DNA from: Hepsetus odoe
Lineage: Eukaryota; Chordata; Actinopteri; Characiformes; Hepsetidae
NCBI GenBank assembly: GCA_017165825.1
Contig: CM029387.1
Coordinates: 11,283,999 to 11,347,998, forward strand
Direction of reading: 5' to 3'
Length of the DNA: 64,000 bases
Part shown: positions 24,596 through 37,899 of the stretch, in pieces
Layout of the letters: every line of letters begins with the position of its first letter
Numbering within the stretch: position 1 is the first letter of the stretch
Position numbers and translations under genes: made by a program
Notes under the pieces: generated by a model
Told to the model about the DNA's origin: nothing
The model's input: only the letters and a program-made list of their open reading frames with translations
Databases searched by the model: none

Positions 24596-26314
24596 GCTTA
24601 ATACGAATAGACATCACTGTCAGTGGTTTTGTATTTTCTGCCATTTCATCATCCAGAAAAGACGCCATATGTGTTTTTTCTTCATGTGCTCAGTACTAGT
24701 GCTGTTGTGGCCTGACATTGAAACTTTGCATAGTGTACTTATAAGCTTTATGTTATCCAAACCTCTGAAGTACCATCACACTCTCACTTCCTAAGCACTT
24801 TGAAAATTATTAGAACAAACCTCTTTTGGAACACACATTATTGCTGCCGTTATTTGTGGCGAGTGGCTTCAGCCACCAACAACTGAAGCCATAACATCTG
24901 ACATGAGACATGCAGTGATTACACAGGGATACTATGGAAAGCATATTAGAATCCAGTGAAGTGATTTAGAAATCAAAAATGTTCATTCATTTTTTAAATA
25001 TGTTGGTTAAAATGTTATATACATGTGTAAGGAGTATATACATTCAGCTTTAACTCTGAATAATTGCCTCAGACCTAAGAGAAACCCCTTTCTAGTTTTC
25101 CCAACTTAGTTCAGTTTATAACAGTAGTCCATCTTTTGATGTTCATTGGTGGTGGACCATTCTCAGTCTTACAGTGAAAGTGACCCTGAGAGTAAAAACA
25201 TGAGCACCGAAACACACTGCTGCTTGATTTTGCTTAGCATCCAATTGGTTAGCCTGTTTAATTTCCATTATGCAAAATTTACACACAGTGCTAATTTGAG
25301 GGGCCATATCCGCCAATAAGACTAAGTGCCACTTGAATAGGTTGCAGAATCCAGTACTGGGATGACACTGTGCAGGGCCAGCATATTTTTTCTGAAAGTG
25401 TGATAACTCAAAGGATTTAAGTTCACGGCTGTGAGACCACAGCAAAGGCAAAAAAATGTGAGACTTGACACCTATATAGTGGTTCATCTGGTGTTTCCTT
25501 TAAAATACTTCCTTAAGTAGGCAGTTTTGTCATAACCTTTAAACTGGTATGCCACAATTAAGTGCAGAAAGCTCCGCGTACAAACAGTTTAAAACATGCC
25601 AACATTGCTTATTTGGCTGACTGGATTCAGAACAAGGAGGCAGCAGTCCTTCACCTCTCCATGTTTAACACACAGTATTAATTAGTGTCTGAGGTCCAAT
25701 TTAAGGTTAAGAGAGCAAAGATAAGAATGAAAGGATCAACTGTTCTCTCGTGTTTAGCTATTAGCCATTATCTTAACATGTTCACAAAGCCCACTGGCCG
25801 TGCTGCTGTTTTCTTCTCACGTTGTCTGCAGCTTCACCTCCCTTGATCAGGTTTTCATGACCTGGTTTTGAGGCCTTGTCCTCACAGAAACTCTAGATGG
25901 TCCCTAGCTCTCTCTGCTAATCATGTGCCTATGATTTATAATGAAATCATATATCATATAGATTTATTATGAAATTTCATAACAATATTTATCACATTTT
26001 AACCTCATTCACCACACTCCTCATTCACCACACCGCCTCCCTTTTTGCACAGTATATATATGTTTCTTAAGGTTTAATCCACCATAAAGAGCTATAGTTA
26101 ATCACCGAAACAGGTTAAGACACTTATTGTGCACTAATAATAGGCCCATGCCATAATAGGCCAATATGGCCTCTTTGTGGGAACCAAATCCTGATCATGT
26201 CAAAGATACTGGAAAATCTAGATCAATGGGCTGGTCCTCAAAGTAACATGCTGTTTTCACCCTCTTTTTTTTTTGTGAAAAATTAAAAGCTCAGAGAGAC
26301 ACTTCTGGTTAATA
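24596..26314. other. Non-coding, nothing recognised
   Basis: One short hairpin, GGCTTCAG...CTGAAGCC, lies near 24866-24892. No coding signal. Confidence 0.5.
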
Positions 26315-26505
26315 TGAAAGTGAATTTGACTATTTATCATTGTGAAAAACAGTACAGCACATAGGGAAACAAAATGAAATGCAACTTTACTATACTTTAA
26401 CTTTACCCTTACACACTATGCAGCAGATAGCAGTGCCCGGAAAGCAGTGATGGGGACGGTACCTTGGTCAAGGGTACTTCAGGGCAACCTATTGGTTTGG
26501 GATGA
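26315..26505 (-). mobile_element. SINE family A-like fragment
   Basis: Minus-strand relic with ATGAAAGTGAATTTGACTAT, CAGTGATGGGGACGGTACCT and TCAGGGCAACCTATTGG. Head lost. Confidence 0.6.
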
Positions 26506-26605
26506 GATTACAGTTAGAGTAAGATATTACAGTATACACCAGGCAATGGAATAAATTAATTAAATTCCAGTCCCGTTCACACTGTAAACAATGCATTTGT
26601 TCTAT

Positions 26606-26767
26606 GTTTGACTGCGCCTGGGAAGCAGTGTTGGGGATGGTACCTTGCTCAAGGTTAACCAACTGGTCCAGGATTCAAACCTCAGGGTAACCTACTGGTC
26701 CAGGTCTCAAACGCAGGACCTTCCTAGCATGAGAGCAAGTACCAAACCACTAGGCCACCACTGACCC
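26606..26767 (-). mobile_element. SINE family A-like fragment, rearranged
   Basis: Second nearby minus-strand relic. GCGCCTGGGAAGCAGTGTTG body, a partly repeated CAGG.TAACC segment, and head ACCACTAGGCCACCACTGAC. The tail half is missing. Confidence 0.6.
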
Positions 26768-27546
26768 AATGAAACGTCTTCACAAATATAGTCATACCAA
26801 ATATTTTTGTGTGTAAAATAAATATATTGTAATCAGAATTCCTGATGACTACAGTATATGTTTAAAAAAAAAAATATATATATATCCTGAAGGTATCAGG
26901 AATGTTGATTGTAAAATAACATTTTATGTGACTCCTTCCACTGCTACTTTCTACATTTATGTTTATTTGTATAATTTGTAGGTGGACTAAAAATGTGACC
27001 TTTTCTGGAACTAATTGCTGCCAACAGAAAGCTTCTAATATAATGACTAAATATCAGGTTTTGTCAGTGAAGGAAAATGTTTTTCAACAGAAACTAAATA
27101 TCTCCTTGATTTTTAGAGCCATCACCTTTTGGTTTCTGTTGTGTATTGAGAATCAACAGGTCTAGGGAAAGGAGTAACTGCAATATTTTAATACAGGTGC
27201 AGTAAATAGAAACTAGGCAGACAAATGCTAGTGTGTTCCTTGAAGTTTCATATTTTTTATGTTTTTATGAGGAAGGTCATGTTCTGCAGCAGTGGCCGAG
27301 CCTAAGCAGAAAAGATCGCAACCCCAGAATGTGGAGTCATGTTGTGTGAGATTGTGGGTTCTGAGTTTGGGCCAAATGGATAAGTGAACCTCAAAGTCTG
27401 TGTTGTGGACCTCTCAGCTGTAAAATCCAAATCAATCTATGAGGTATTTTGAGGTGTTGAAAATACAGCTAGAGGTTAACCACAGGTTATGCTTTCATGG
27501 AGTGAGAGAATGTGTAAACGTGTATTTGTGGTCTTGTAGTAGCTGG

Positions 27547-27547
<1 letters not shown>
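26768..27547. other. Non-coding, nothing recognised
   Basis: AT-rich with a short TA run near 26873-26886. Confidence 0.55.
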
Positions 27548-27626
<79 letters not shown>

Positions 27627-27639
27627 TGTGTGTGTGTCT
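27548..27639. repeat. (GT)n microsatellite
   Basis: About 45 GT units with one TA interruption. Confidence 0.95.
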
Positions 27640-27769
27640 TTGAGTGGAGAGAGGGAGACAGAGTGGTGGTTTGGGGATTGATAAAGTGATCTCATGTCTC
27701 TCAGTAACTGACCTCTTGTTGCTTTCGGAGCTTTACTGGCAGACGTTCTTACATTTGACTTTCAAAGAT

Positions 27770-27941
27770 CTTTCTTTCTTTCTTTCTTTCTTTCTTACTA
27801 TTTTCTCTCTCTTTCTTTCTCTACCCCCTAAGGTCTGTCTTGGTCTTCCTTTTTTCCTTATTGTCTATTTTTCTCTTTCTCTTTGACCCATCTCTTATTC
27901 ACTTTCATTCTTCTCATTCTTTCTCTCTTTCTTTCTTTCTT

Positions 27942-27995
<54 letters not shown>
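27770..27995. repeat. (TTTC)n and (CT)n pyrimidine tract
   Basis: TTTC repeats at about 27770-27797 and 27918-27948, then a pure CT run to about 27993. Confidence 0.92.
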
Positions 27996-27998
<3 letters not shown>

Positions 27999-28319
27999 GA
28001 GGCTGAGCTAACAATGTTTGACAGGCAGAGAGAGGAGGGAGACAAAAAGAAAGAGGGGACAGAGGGGGTCAGAACTCAGTGACAGTTAAAAAGCGCGGGA
28101 GGAACTCAGACAGTTGGGAAGGGGATGGGCAGATTGAAAGAATGAAAGATTATTGGTGGGTGTCATTAAAGGACATTATTTGTTCTCTTATTGTTCTCAG
28201 AGAGACTTGGGCTATATTTTTTTTATGTTTGTTAAATGCATTTATCCTGCATCTTTGTTAACCACATAACAAAAACATGTCCTACTTCAGCTGAAAAAAG
28301 CATTATGAGAACCTGACAA

Positions 28320-28362
<43 letters not shown>

Positions 28363-28388
28363 CATATGTGTGTGTGTGTGTGTGTATA
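28320..28388. repeat. (CA)n(TA)n(TG)n palindromic microsatellite
   Basis: CA, TA and TG runs in series form a long inverted repeat centred on the TA run. Confidence 0.93.
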
Positions 28389-29661
28389 TACGCTTACATT
28401 ATTTTTCTTCGTTTCTTCTTTCTTTTGTTGTATCGTATTTACATTTTTTTTCTATGACTTAATGCTGATGTTAAATAGACATTTAGACATTCCAATAAAG
28501 AAATAGTTAAAACACTTTAATAAACATTTCAGTAGTTCCACTTCAACTTTTACTACATGTGGGCAAATTAATGTAGATTTTTCCACTTTCAACATTTATA
28601 AGTAAGTGTTAATTCCTTTGGGGGGGTTTAATTTAATTTTCAGCATTTGGACTATTTTACACTTTTTTCAAACTTCAATTTTTTTTTTGTCAAAAAAAGA
28701 AGAATAACACCTGACAGACTTCAGTTTTGGTGCTGACTCATGCCTGATGTAAGAAGTAGTTTCACTACAGTTCTCAGTTCTCTGTTACATGATTTTTTTA
28801 CTTTGAAATAATACATTATTAGGCTATTTTTATTTCAACTGAGCAGGAAATTTTGGGTGAGGCTTATAGAGATCCTTTGCTTACTGGTTCATCCAACAAG
28901 CACAGGTGCAGAATTTAACCTAGACCACTGATTATTGCAGACCTTATGCTGCTTGAAAGTTCTGCTGTGAAAGTGACAGATGTAGGTTGACAGGAACAAA
29001 AAAAGTTCAGAAACTATACAGCCCAGGAACTTACACCAACAGCTAGGTTCCTGAACTTTGATGTGAAAGCATCTATATTTTGCAGTGGGTGTTTTCTGAT
29101 CCTGTATTGAAGCTGTTTCACAAATTGGTCTCTGAGGTTACTGGGGTTGATGGTGTACAAGGGAAAGAAACAGTCTCATGAGCTTTGCACATTTTTGTGT
29201 TTTTCTGTCTTACTGTCTGGTTCAGTTTGTAAAGGGCGTAAAGATTACCTGATGAGCTGAATCTGATGTGTTAAAGTGCAAAAACTGTGAAGTGCACCAG
29301 CAGCTCAGCTCTGGGAAACTCTGAAATGAACAGTGAAATTTCTGACTGAGCTTGATGTGGATTTAGCCGTAGATATCATCATTCAGCCCAAACCACAGTA
29401 GATTTTTAATGGATCCATGAGCAGATGGTTTGAGTATGCGAGCGCTGCCAAACTGGTTAGCCAGAGTGACACAGACTGTGGCTAACGAGGATGGATATTT
29501 ACACTACAGCACTAACTTCTGCTGTATGGTAATATGTTAACATTGTATCTTATGATGGGTAACAGTGATGCTCACCACACACACATTATCACACCCACAC
29601 AGAGGCAAGGCAAATAAAGGTATCTTGTCCAAGGCTCATCCAAAGGACCAATCTATTTGGT
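28389..29661. other. Non-coding, one small hairpin
   Basis: GTTAGCCA (29456-29463) pairs with TGGCTAAC (29479-29486). 29290-29500 is less AT-rich and might be conserved. Otherwise nothing. Confidence 0.45.
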
Positions 29662-29716
29662 TTCAAACACACACACACAAACACACACTCACACACACAC
29701 ACGCTCACACACACAC
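29662..29716. repeat. Interrupted (CA)n microsatellite
   Basis: CA units with AA, CT and CG interruptions. Confidence 0.9.
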
Positions 29717-29982
29717 CAAAATATTTTCATTGTTACTGTCTGTACATTACTTTTGATCTCTTTATCACTGTTGAGCTAATGCTGAGTGTCACTGCACCAT
29801 TCTGTTCTCAGCAACAAGGAGTTTTTCTTTTTCTCACAGCATTTTAGAGTGATTGAAGGAAGGAGGAAAGGAGAGAGGGAGGAAAAAAAGCTTAGAGGCA
29901 AGGAGAGGGATGAAAAAGGATAGAGGGGATGACAGAAGGGCGGGGAGGGCAGACTTACCCCATGGAGACAATTAAGTGCTCG

Positions 29983-29984
<2 letters not shown>

Positions 29985-30054
<70 letters not shown>

Positions 30055-30066
30055 TGTGTGCGCGTG
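29985..30066. repeat. (GT)n microsatellite
   Basis: About 35 near-pure units, ending GCGCGT. Confidence 0.95.
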
Positions 30067-30371
30067 TGTTTTTTTTTCTATACTTTCAGACAAAAATGTC
30101 CTGACATTATAAGACTGCTTTGTTCTATATTTATTTATTCATTTATTTACACACCTTTTCACACAGTGTAAAGTGTATGTGACTTTCTCTGTTAAACAAA
30201 CTAAACAAAACTTCCAAAAAAATGTAAAAGAAAATATTGTAGACATGTTATGCAACCCATATTGGTTATATAAGTGCGTAAAACTATGGTTTATATGGAG
30301 CGTGTGACAATTACATAGATGCCTACATTTTTATTAACAACACAGCCATATTACTTTTACATATTCGTTCT

Positions 30372-30408
30372 TGTGTGTGTGTGTGTGTGTTTGTGTACGT
30401 GTGTGCGC

Positions 30409-30476
<68 letters not shown>

Positions 30477-30486
30477 GTGTGTGTGA
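30372..30486. repeat. (GT)n microsatellite with GCGCGC island
   Basis: More than 100 bases of GT with GTGCGCGCGT near 30403. Confidence 0.95.
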
Positions 30487-31339
30487 TGGTTAAAGAGGGC
30501 AAAAAATGAGAGGGGACAGTTATAGTGGAACAGCTGGCACTGGGGGGAGGAGTGGATGAAGAAGAAGAGAAGAGACATAAACAGTTAAGAGTTCCAATAA
30601 ACATCAGTTGTGACCTTTGCTTGCCCTTAGAAAGAAGTTTGTTTACTGTCCAATAAAAGAGGGGGGGGGATCCTAAGCACAGAAAACAATGAGAGATCAT
30701 TTAGGGATCCAAAAGGTCCATGTTATGTCTTTTTTAATGAAGAGCTGGATGTATGGTTGAACATCCTTAATGCTTAAAACATCCAAATCCTCATTTCATA
30801 CTGCCCAAGAGAGAGAGTGTGTTATGATAAATTGTTACTGCTGAAGTCTGTTCCCACTCATTCCTTTAAAGAAATATTCAGTTCCTTTTTTTACAGTAAG
30901 GCAAAATAACAAAAAGAGAAATTCAAAGCAAAACAAATAAATGTGCCATGTTTAATTATATAAAATTGTCCAATAGATCATCACAAAAGTAGGTATCATT
31001 TTTATTTTGTATACTTATATACGATATGATGAACAGGTAGCAGCACCTTAGAGTACATTGTTGTTGTTACTTAGCAACCAATGGTCCACGGAGTGATATT
31101 CTTTAAAAAAAAAATCTTATCCAATAGAACAACAAAGTTAAAACCATTGAGGTTGTGTGCTCCAAACAATATAGAAGGAAACTATTTGCATTCATCTCGG
31201 TTGTGATGTCACAGCCGTGAACACATTTACATATCTAACAATTCACTGTGTGCAGCAGTTAAGCCCAGTGCTCATCCAGTGCTGAAGTGCTCTAGAGGAG
31301 ACTGTCGGAGAGTTATTGGATGGGGAAGATTAAGGGGAA
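30487..31339. other. Non-coding, nothing recognised
   Basis: A G-run lies at 30661-30669. No coding signal. Confidence 0.5.
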
Positions 31340-31537
31340 ATGATTAAACTGTTGTGTTGTTCCTGGCTGTCAAGAAGAAAAAGCATCATGTCGGCCTTCA
31401 AAGCACCCAGACATCCAAAAAGAGTGGCTGTAGTTTATTTTTTTCTGGGGCCTGAGGATTTTAGTCTCAAATTAACCATTTGTTCTGTACATTCCAGCTT
31501 TGAAGGCAATACAGTGCAGTTGCACAGTTGTCATTAA
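31340..31537 (+). pseudogene. THAP-type zinc-finger-like relic, frameshifted
   Basis: From 31353 one frame reads CVVPGCQEEKASC and then HPDIQKEWL, resembling the C-x(2-4)-C start and the P-x-x-x-x-x-W block of THAP DNA-binding domains. A second frame carries L-T-I-C-S-V-H at 31472-31492, the C-x2-H half. The spacing between the second and third cysteines is about 37 residues, inside the family's usual 35-50. A frameshift and a stop separate the halves. THAP domains occur in P-element-like and other transposases as well as host regulators. No flanking coding sequence survives, so the origin is unknown. Confidence 0.45.
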
Positions 31538-34500
31538 AAAATAAAGACTCATCATTTGATTTTTCGATTATCAGTGAATCAAATAAAAAAAAAAGATTGA
31601 AATCATATAAAAAAGAGAAGACAAAGCTCCTGAGTGACCCAAAACTTCCAGCTTTAGAAAGAAACTAAGTTTAATGTTAGCTAGTGAGGATGTTGTGTCA
31701 TTGACTTGAAAATGTATGCTCTTCTGCAACCAGCTTGAGGTGAGAGCGAAATTTGCAGTTACTTTGAGAAGCAGTATTTGAAGCAACAGGAATCCTGCGT
31801 TCATAATGGAAGCAACAAGAGCATCAAAATTGCCTCATGCTGCGCTGACCACTCTGAATGCTCTTTGATGTACGTAAGGTGTATGGGACAGTGGGTTCAG
31901 AAAACTTTCTATGGGTTCGGAAAATCTCTTGTAAAGAATGCACCAAGCAAGCAAATACATTGTGTAAGTTTAAAATCCACTTTCAATGTACTGAGAAATG
32001 ACTGATTGAATATCAACAGAGACTCCATAGCAGCAGCCCATGTTCTGTACTGTATAAGAAGATAATGATGCTTAGCTAACCTTCGTTCACAGCGTGAAAT
32101 ATCGCAATAAGTGCTTATCTGCTAACACTTCCCCAGTTACACCATCGTCCTTATAAATGTAAGGAAATGCTAGTTAAAACATGCGTTCTAATTTATCATT
32201 CAGTCACTTTAAGATAAGCTGATGGTAAAAATAAGTAATATTACCAACTGATTCACATCAGCCAACACTGTTCAGCTATGGCAAAGTAGTTTGCAGTTTT
32301 TTTTCATAAAGCATTTGCAGTTCTGCACTTATCTAAAACAACAAAGACTTTCAGATATGTTGGTCCATGCTTCTTCTTCTTCGTCATTGAGAATTAATGT
32401 TAAGTGGAACAAAAATGGACATGCTTGTGTTCTCTGTAGTGTAGCTCTTCCACATTCTGATCACTGCCGAACTTCATCAAAACTCATTATCAAGAGCTGA
32501 CTGAACTTCAGCTCTATATTAACACCCTCACAGCGACCAGACAAGGCACAGCTATCGTGGAAAACGAATCGGCCGCTTTGACTCTCTCAGTGTGAACGTA
32601 CAGTTGGCTTCCTGAAGAAGGCTACACCCCTCATATAATAATCACCAAACTAACACACACTTAAGCCAAATCAATGACTATTGACTGATGTTTTGATGCT
32701 TGGAGCTTGATCCTTGAGTTTGCAATTGGATCAAGATTAATTAAGTTATAAATCATTAAGATTTAAGACGCTCCTTTCAGCCACAGCCACCAAATGTTGT
32801 CGCATCAGTGCGTCAGCAGTGGGAGGGCTTTTGAATGTGTGTGTGTGTAAAAGTGACCAAGGTTAGTGTTTCCTTAGGGAAACATTTTGAAGAGTGAATG
32901 GGATGTTTTATTGTCAATCAAACTTCAGTGAAGTGGAAAAAACAGAAATAAGAATTTTGAGATGTGCTCGGAGAAAAATAAACCAAGGCCAAGAAATGTT
33001 TTGAGACAAGTGACAGAAAAGAAGGAGGGGGGAGTATATGACAGATAACGTGAAAGAAAAGAGGAGAATAAAGGAGAAAGGAGGAAACATAGGGATGATT
33101 AAGTGTTCTAAACATCCAATTATCTGGACAAATTAGATGTCAATTTTACACAGTTGTTTTTTTGAAAGAAAACCAAGGGCTGTGAAGATAATGTTGGGCT
33201 TTTACTTTTTTTTGGGCTCAGAATTTTTTCTGTAATTTTATTTTACTCTGATTGGATGATCCGACACATTGGTTCAGGGTGGAAAGTTGTTTCAGCTTGT
33301 GCTGGGCTGTTCATATTTACCGTCTAAAGCTCAGTCAGATGTTGCAGTCAGCTCACGCACGCTGAAATTATGCACATGCACTGACATATAATATATATAT
33401 ATATATATATGAAACGTATATTCCATCACACGTAATGAAGCACTGCAACACTGCAAGTTTAATCCTTGGCAAAGCCACAGTGATACATGCCTGGGAGTCA
33501 AAAAGAGCATAATTAGCCCTGCTCATGTTGGATTGGTGGGATATTTATCCTTCTCTCCCATCACCCATCGTAATGTTAGCTAGTGCAGTTGTGTAACAGG
33601 TGTCTGACATAAGATGTTTGCTAATTATTGCTGTCTTCTGTGCAGGATTTGGTGACCAGTGACTTATATGCCAATTTGAGTGTCTCAAAGGAAGCACCAG
33701 TTAGCCATCATCCTATCCTGCATCATGGGAGACAGAACTTGCATAGCTTGAGCATGAACTTGATTAAATTAGAAACCAGACTGTTTGACATCTTCTACAA
33801 AATAGTGCTGCTAGCTTAACAACAGAAGAGCAGAGCTTTCTCAGAGCTGGCCCCTGCCACAAACCTGGTGCAAGCATATCACCGTGGCTTTTTTAATTGG
33901 TTCTTTTGTGTATCTGGCATAATGTGCGCATAACTTTGTCCCATTTATTCATTTTGACTGGCTCAAATCAAGTGGCATAAAATATGAATAAAATAAAATA
34001 TGAATAAAATAAAAATCTGTCAATTCCTCACCAAATATGTAGATAATAATTAAAAGACAATACTGTCACTCTTACAGAATAAAATAATTTAAATACCATT
34101 GGTCACCAGTTATGATCTTCGCAAGGCAAATTTGGTTTAGTTTTAAGCTAAATGTTTGATTATTAAAAAATAGCATACTATAATAATTCTGTGTATGTCA
34201 CATATACCCAGAGTGGGCAGATTGGTACTGATACATTAGATCCTGCCATTTTTCAGACGTTGTCTATACATTAAAGTTCTGTTAAAGGGTTTTATTTATG
34301 GAGCTAAATATTTTTACTGTGAAAACAGTGCAAAAAGTCATAGTTGCAAACAAATGTGAAGGATGGGAACTACTTTTCCATCTGCCCTCTCTCTCTGTTT
34401 TTCACACGCATACACACACATAGGCAAGAGCAGACAGACATATGAGATGGAGTAAATTTGCTAATGGCAGATCATATGGAGTTCTCACTCCACTAAGCAG

Positions 34501-36225
34501 ACCACATTCTAGCTCTGAACAGAATTCAGTTTTAATGTGAATATAATTTAATAGGACTAGAAAGTATTTTCTTTGGATTTCACTGTAATGAAATTTAGAT
34601 AATGTGTGGTACAATTTCCTTTTGACTCGTCTGTGTCTATAATGTGTGTTCTTAATCTATGGATTGTTCTGCAGAATTTAAGTCAAAATGAAATCTAAGT
34701 GGAAACTGTTCATATTACTATTACTATTGTCATTCATGAACTATGTTCATTGTTACACTGAAACAATTTTTTCTTACGTTTAAAGTTTAATACATGTCTA
34801 AATTCAGTTCAAAATCAAGTTTCATCTCGCCGTACATAAAGTTTGAATATGCTCAGTCTGCTTTTAAGGCACACTACAGGGCAGCCAATCATAGCAGAGA
34901 CAATTGACATATGTCACTCTTAAAAGCATAGTTACAAAAAACAGCCTGCTGGAAAAGGAAAGGTTAAATATTCAAAGGAAAAACACTAAAAGGAAAATGT
35001 GAGATGGATTTTCTGATTTTTGTGCATGTTGTAAATGTATATAAAATATGCATGTAATCCATTATCCATGATGATATCTTTGGAAAGTGTGAAATTGTAG
35101 GATGAGGATGTAGAAAGAAACAATATGCAGATGTGAAGTCATAAAATTGCAAAAGACTTATGTAAAAATTTGATCAATTTAATTTGTTGATTCATCATAA
35201 AATATTCAGTCAAAGCAGCTGTTTTCAAATGGTGCAAAAACAGAGTTAGAAGGTGTTGATGTGATGGTAACGATAAGCTGCTTAAAATTTCAGCACCCCC
35301 AACTTAATTCACCTTCTCGTGTCTCTTGAGATGACTTCAGAGCGTAGAGGTGAAACAAGACTAGGGGGAGAACACAAGGAGCAAAAGACAGATGGGTGGA
35401 GGTGAAAAGGAGGAAGGAGGAAGGAGGAATAGAGCAGATGGAGAGAGATAAGATGGGTGGAATAGGAAAATGGGGGGATGAAGGGGTTATTTTTCACCGT
35501 CTGTGTGTGAGACAGTATTTATTACATTTCACTTGGTGTTATATCCAAGCCACATGCACGTACATAGACACATACACCATCCTCCTTTCACCTGGAATGT
35601 TAGAGGTGGTTTTGAGGCAAAAACAGAATTTGACAATACTCAAAGATTTATTCCTGAAACAATATGCATCATGATGGTTTGTTACTCTCAAGCTATAGCT
35701 GTCATGTTTTTAACAAGGCCATAAAGCTGAAGCCATCCTTCAGCAATAATACCCTAACTGGCTCTTAGCATAATGACCCCCTCTTCACTCAACACCCAGC
35801 ATGTCATCTATCAGCTAACACAACATAATTGACAACTTGTGTTCCCCTGCAAGTGTGTTGAGCTTTTCAATCAAGTTGTGTTAGTGGTAGTTGAATGAAG
35901 ATCCAGCTGATGTATTGTGTCTGGGAGGATATACATGCTTGCCAGCACCCTCATCCTGGACACCTAGCTAATGAGTGGAGTGGTTTTGGTTATGACAGAA
36001 CTGACTAATAAAAAGACTATAAAATAACAGGTGCAATCTTTTTCATCAGTTCATTCATTTGTTTTAAAAAAAAACTATTAATAAAATAAATTATTTACAG
36101 AAAAAAATTGGTCAAAAATTAAATCTTCATATTTTTTTACTTACCCCAAATAAGGTTTGGCAAACAAATATTTGCTACTATAGATTAGAATTTAGAGACT
36201 TTAAAATGTATTAATTAATTTATTA
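31538..36225. other. Non-coding, nothing recognised
   Basis: Long AT-rich stretch. A TA run at 33388-33410, a few purine-rich patches (33003-33090, 35395-35480) and short frames without protein-like features. Confidence 0.5.
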
Positions 36226-36500
36226 TCACAGTACGCCGGTGGTGCTGCAGCCTGTCCCAGTGCACAAAGCACAAAAAGAGAAACACCATGGACAGGTTGC
36301 CAGTCCATTTCAGGGGAGACTAACAGACAAACACACTCACACCTAGGGGGCACTTTAGCAACTCCAGTCAACCTGACGTGCAAGTGTCTGGACTTTGCAA
36401 GGAAACCAGAGCACTCAGAGGAAACCCATGCAAACATGGGGAGAACATTCATATTCCACACAAAAAGGGCCCACCTGGGAATTGAACCCAGCTTGTCTAG
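36226..36500. repeat. Interspersed repeat, family shared with 4541-4805
   Basis: Second diverged copy of the same family. Adds a GGGAATTGAACCCAGC block at the right end that is missing from the first copy. Confidence 0.6.
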
Positions 36501-36735
36501 TACTAGAACTAGTGAATATGGTATGAATGCGTTACAAGAAAATTGCGAAGCATTTTTATAGAAACACTGACTTTTTAAATCCTGTAGGTTATGAGTTTGC
36601 CTTGAACTACATTTATAGATCTGCAGTAATTTTTACGTCAAAAGAACCTAATCACATAACCAATCACTGATTCAGACGGAGACTGTTTACAGTTACAGTT
36701 GACCTACGATGACTAGTTTTTGTTAGCAGCGTTTG

Positions 36736-36986
36736 TGTCACGCTGTGGTACTTTGGAAAGGAGGGATTATGGAAATGGGGTTTTATTAAGCATGCACGTC
36801 AAACACACTAGAATTAACCAAACACAGTACTCACAGAAATCATCAAACAAAGGCCACGACGACACAAAGGACAACAATGACCGACTCTACTCTGCTCTGA
36901 CTCACTGGGATCTATTATCCTTGTGTTAACAGTTACCAGGAGGCGGCAGGTGCGCCCAGTCAGGACAGAGTGCTGCAAAACCTGAC
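36736..36986. mobile_element. Short element related to the 24250-24582 family
   Basis: It begins TGTCACG and ends CCTGACA, and shares the TTTATTAA, CTCTG.TCTGACTCA and CAGTCAG.ACAGAG stretches of the 333-bp element in the same order. No clear target-site duplication was found. Confidence 0.45.
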
Positions 36987-37194
36987 AGCTAGCCTCAATG
37001 TGAGCAGGAAACATTTTCCCTTTAGAAGGAAAGACAAGGGGAAAGTATTAAACAATAAAAAAGTGCCTTAAAGAGCTGGCATCCAATCAACTGTGTTTTG
37101 ATATACTGTACTCTTTCTTTTTCCTTTTTTCTCTTTCTTTAACAATACATGCAGTTGTTATAAAGAAATGCATTTTATGCCCATGATATTGCCC

Positions 37195-37262
<68 letters not shown>

Positions 37263-37275
37263 TCTCTCTCTCCTC
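37195..37275. repeat. (CT)n microsatellite
   Basis: CT run with TTCT interruptions toward the right. Confidence 0.95.
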
Positions 37276-37378
37276 ATTTTTTTTACTCATCCTGCTTTTT
37301 CTCACTTTGCTGCAGTGCTGTTTGGGTGTAAATTGTGTTACTTTAAATATATGTGTTTTCCCACTCCCTTGGAGCAAT

Positions 37379-37442
37379 GTGTGTGTGCATGTGTGTGTGT
37401 GTGCGCGCGCGCGCGTGTGTGTGTGTGTGTGTGTATGTATGT
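37379..37442. repeat. (GT)n(GC)n(GT)n alternating tract
   Basis: GT, then GCGCGCGCGCG, then GT. Strict purine-pyrimidine alternation. Confidence 0.92.
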
Positions 37443-37689
37443 GTGAAGCAGTGTTCATTAAGTCAGATTTCATGTTTCTGAAGTTTCGCCTAGTCCTCTG
37501 GTAACTGATTGCTTTCCTTTCATAAATATATACTCCCTTTAATTTAGACTACACACACATCCATATACACACACATGTCCTGACATAACCAGTTAAATGG
37601 ATCTTTGGCTATTTGTACTTTGTGGAGTAAAAGCTGCCTGCAGCTACAGCTTGTGTATTTGACCCACTAAGTGCTTAATAACTGCTAAC

Positions 37690-37840
37690 ACAAGGATAAT
37701 TGGTTGCCAATAAGTAAGCTGGCGCTGCATGGCGTTAGCTCCAGGCTTGTTTTAGCCTGTTAATCTACTGGCTTGGGCAAGGTGGGCAAGGCCATGGGTG
37801 GGGCTAGCTTTGGATCAGACTAGGGTTATTGAGTCTCTCT
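37690..37840. repeat. Diverged local duplicate, copy 1
   Basis: Matches 38322-38434 in order: GGATAAT.GGTTG, GTAAG..AGCT, GGCGTTAGC.CCAGGCT, TTTTAG.CTG.TAATC.ACTG and TTGGG.AAGGTGGG.AAG. Confidence 0.7.
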
Positions 37841-37843
37841 GTC

Positions 37844-37899
37844 TCTCTCTATTTGAGAAAAATCCCTATTTGAAAAAAATCTCCCTATTTGAGAAAAAT
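37844..37899. repeat. Short tandem repeat, three units of about 18 bp
   Basis: CTATTTGAGAAAAAT-type unit present three times with small changes. Confidence 0.85.
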
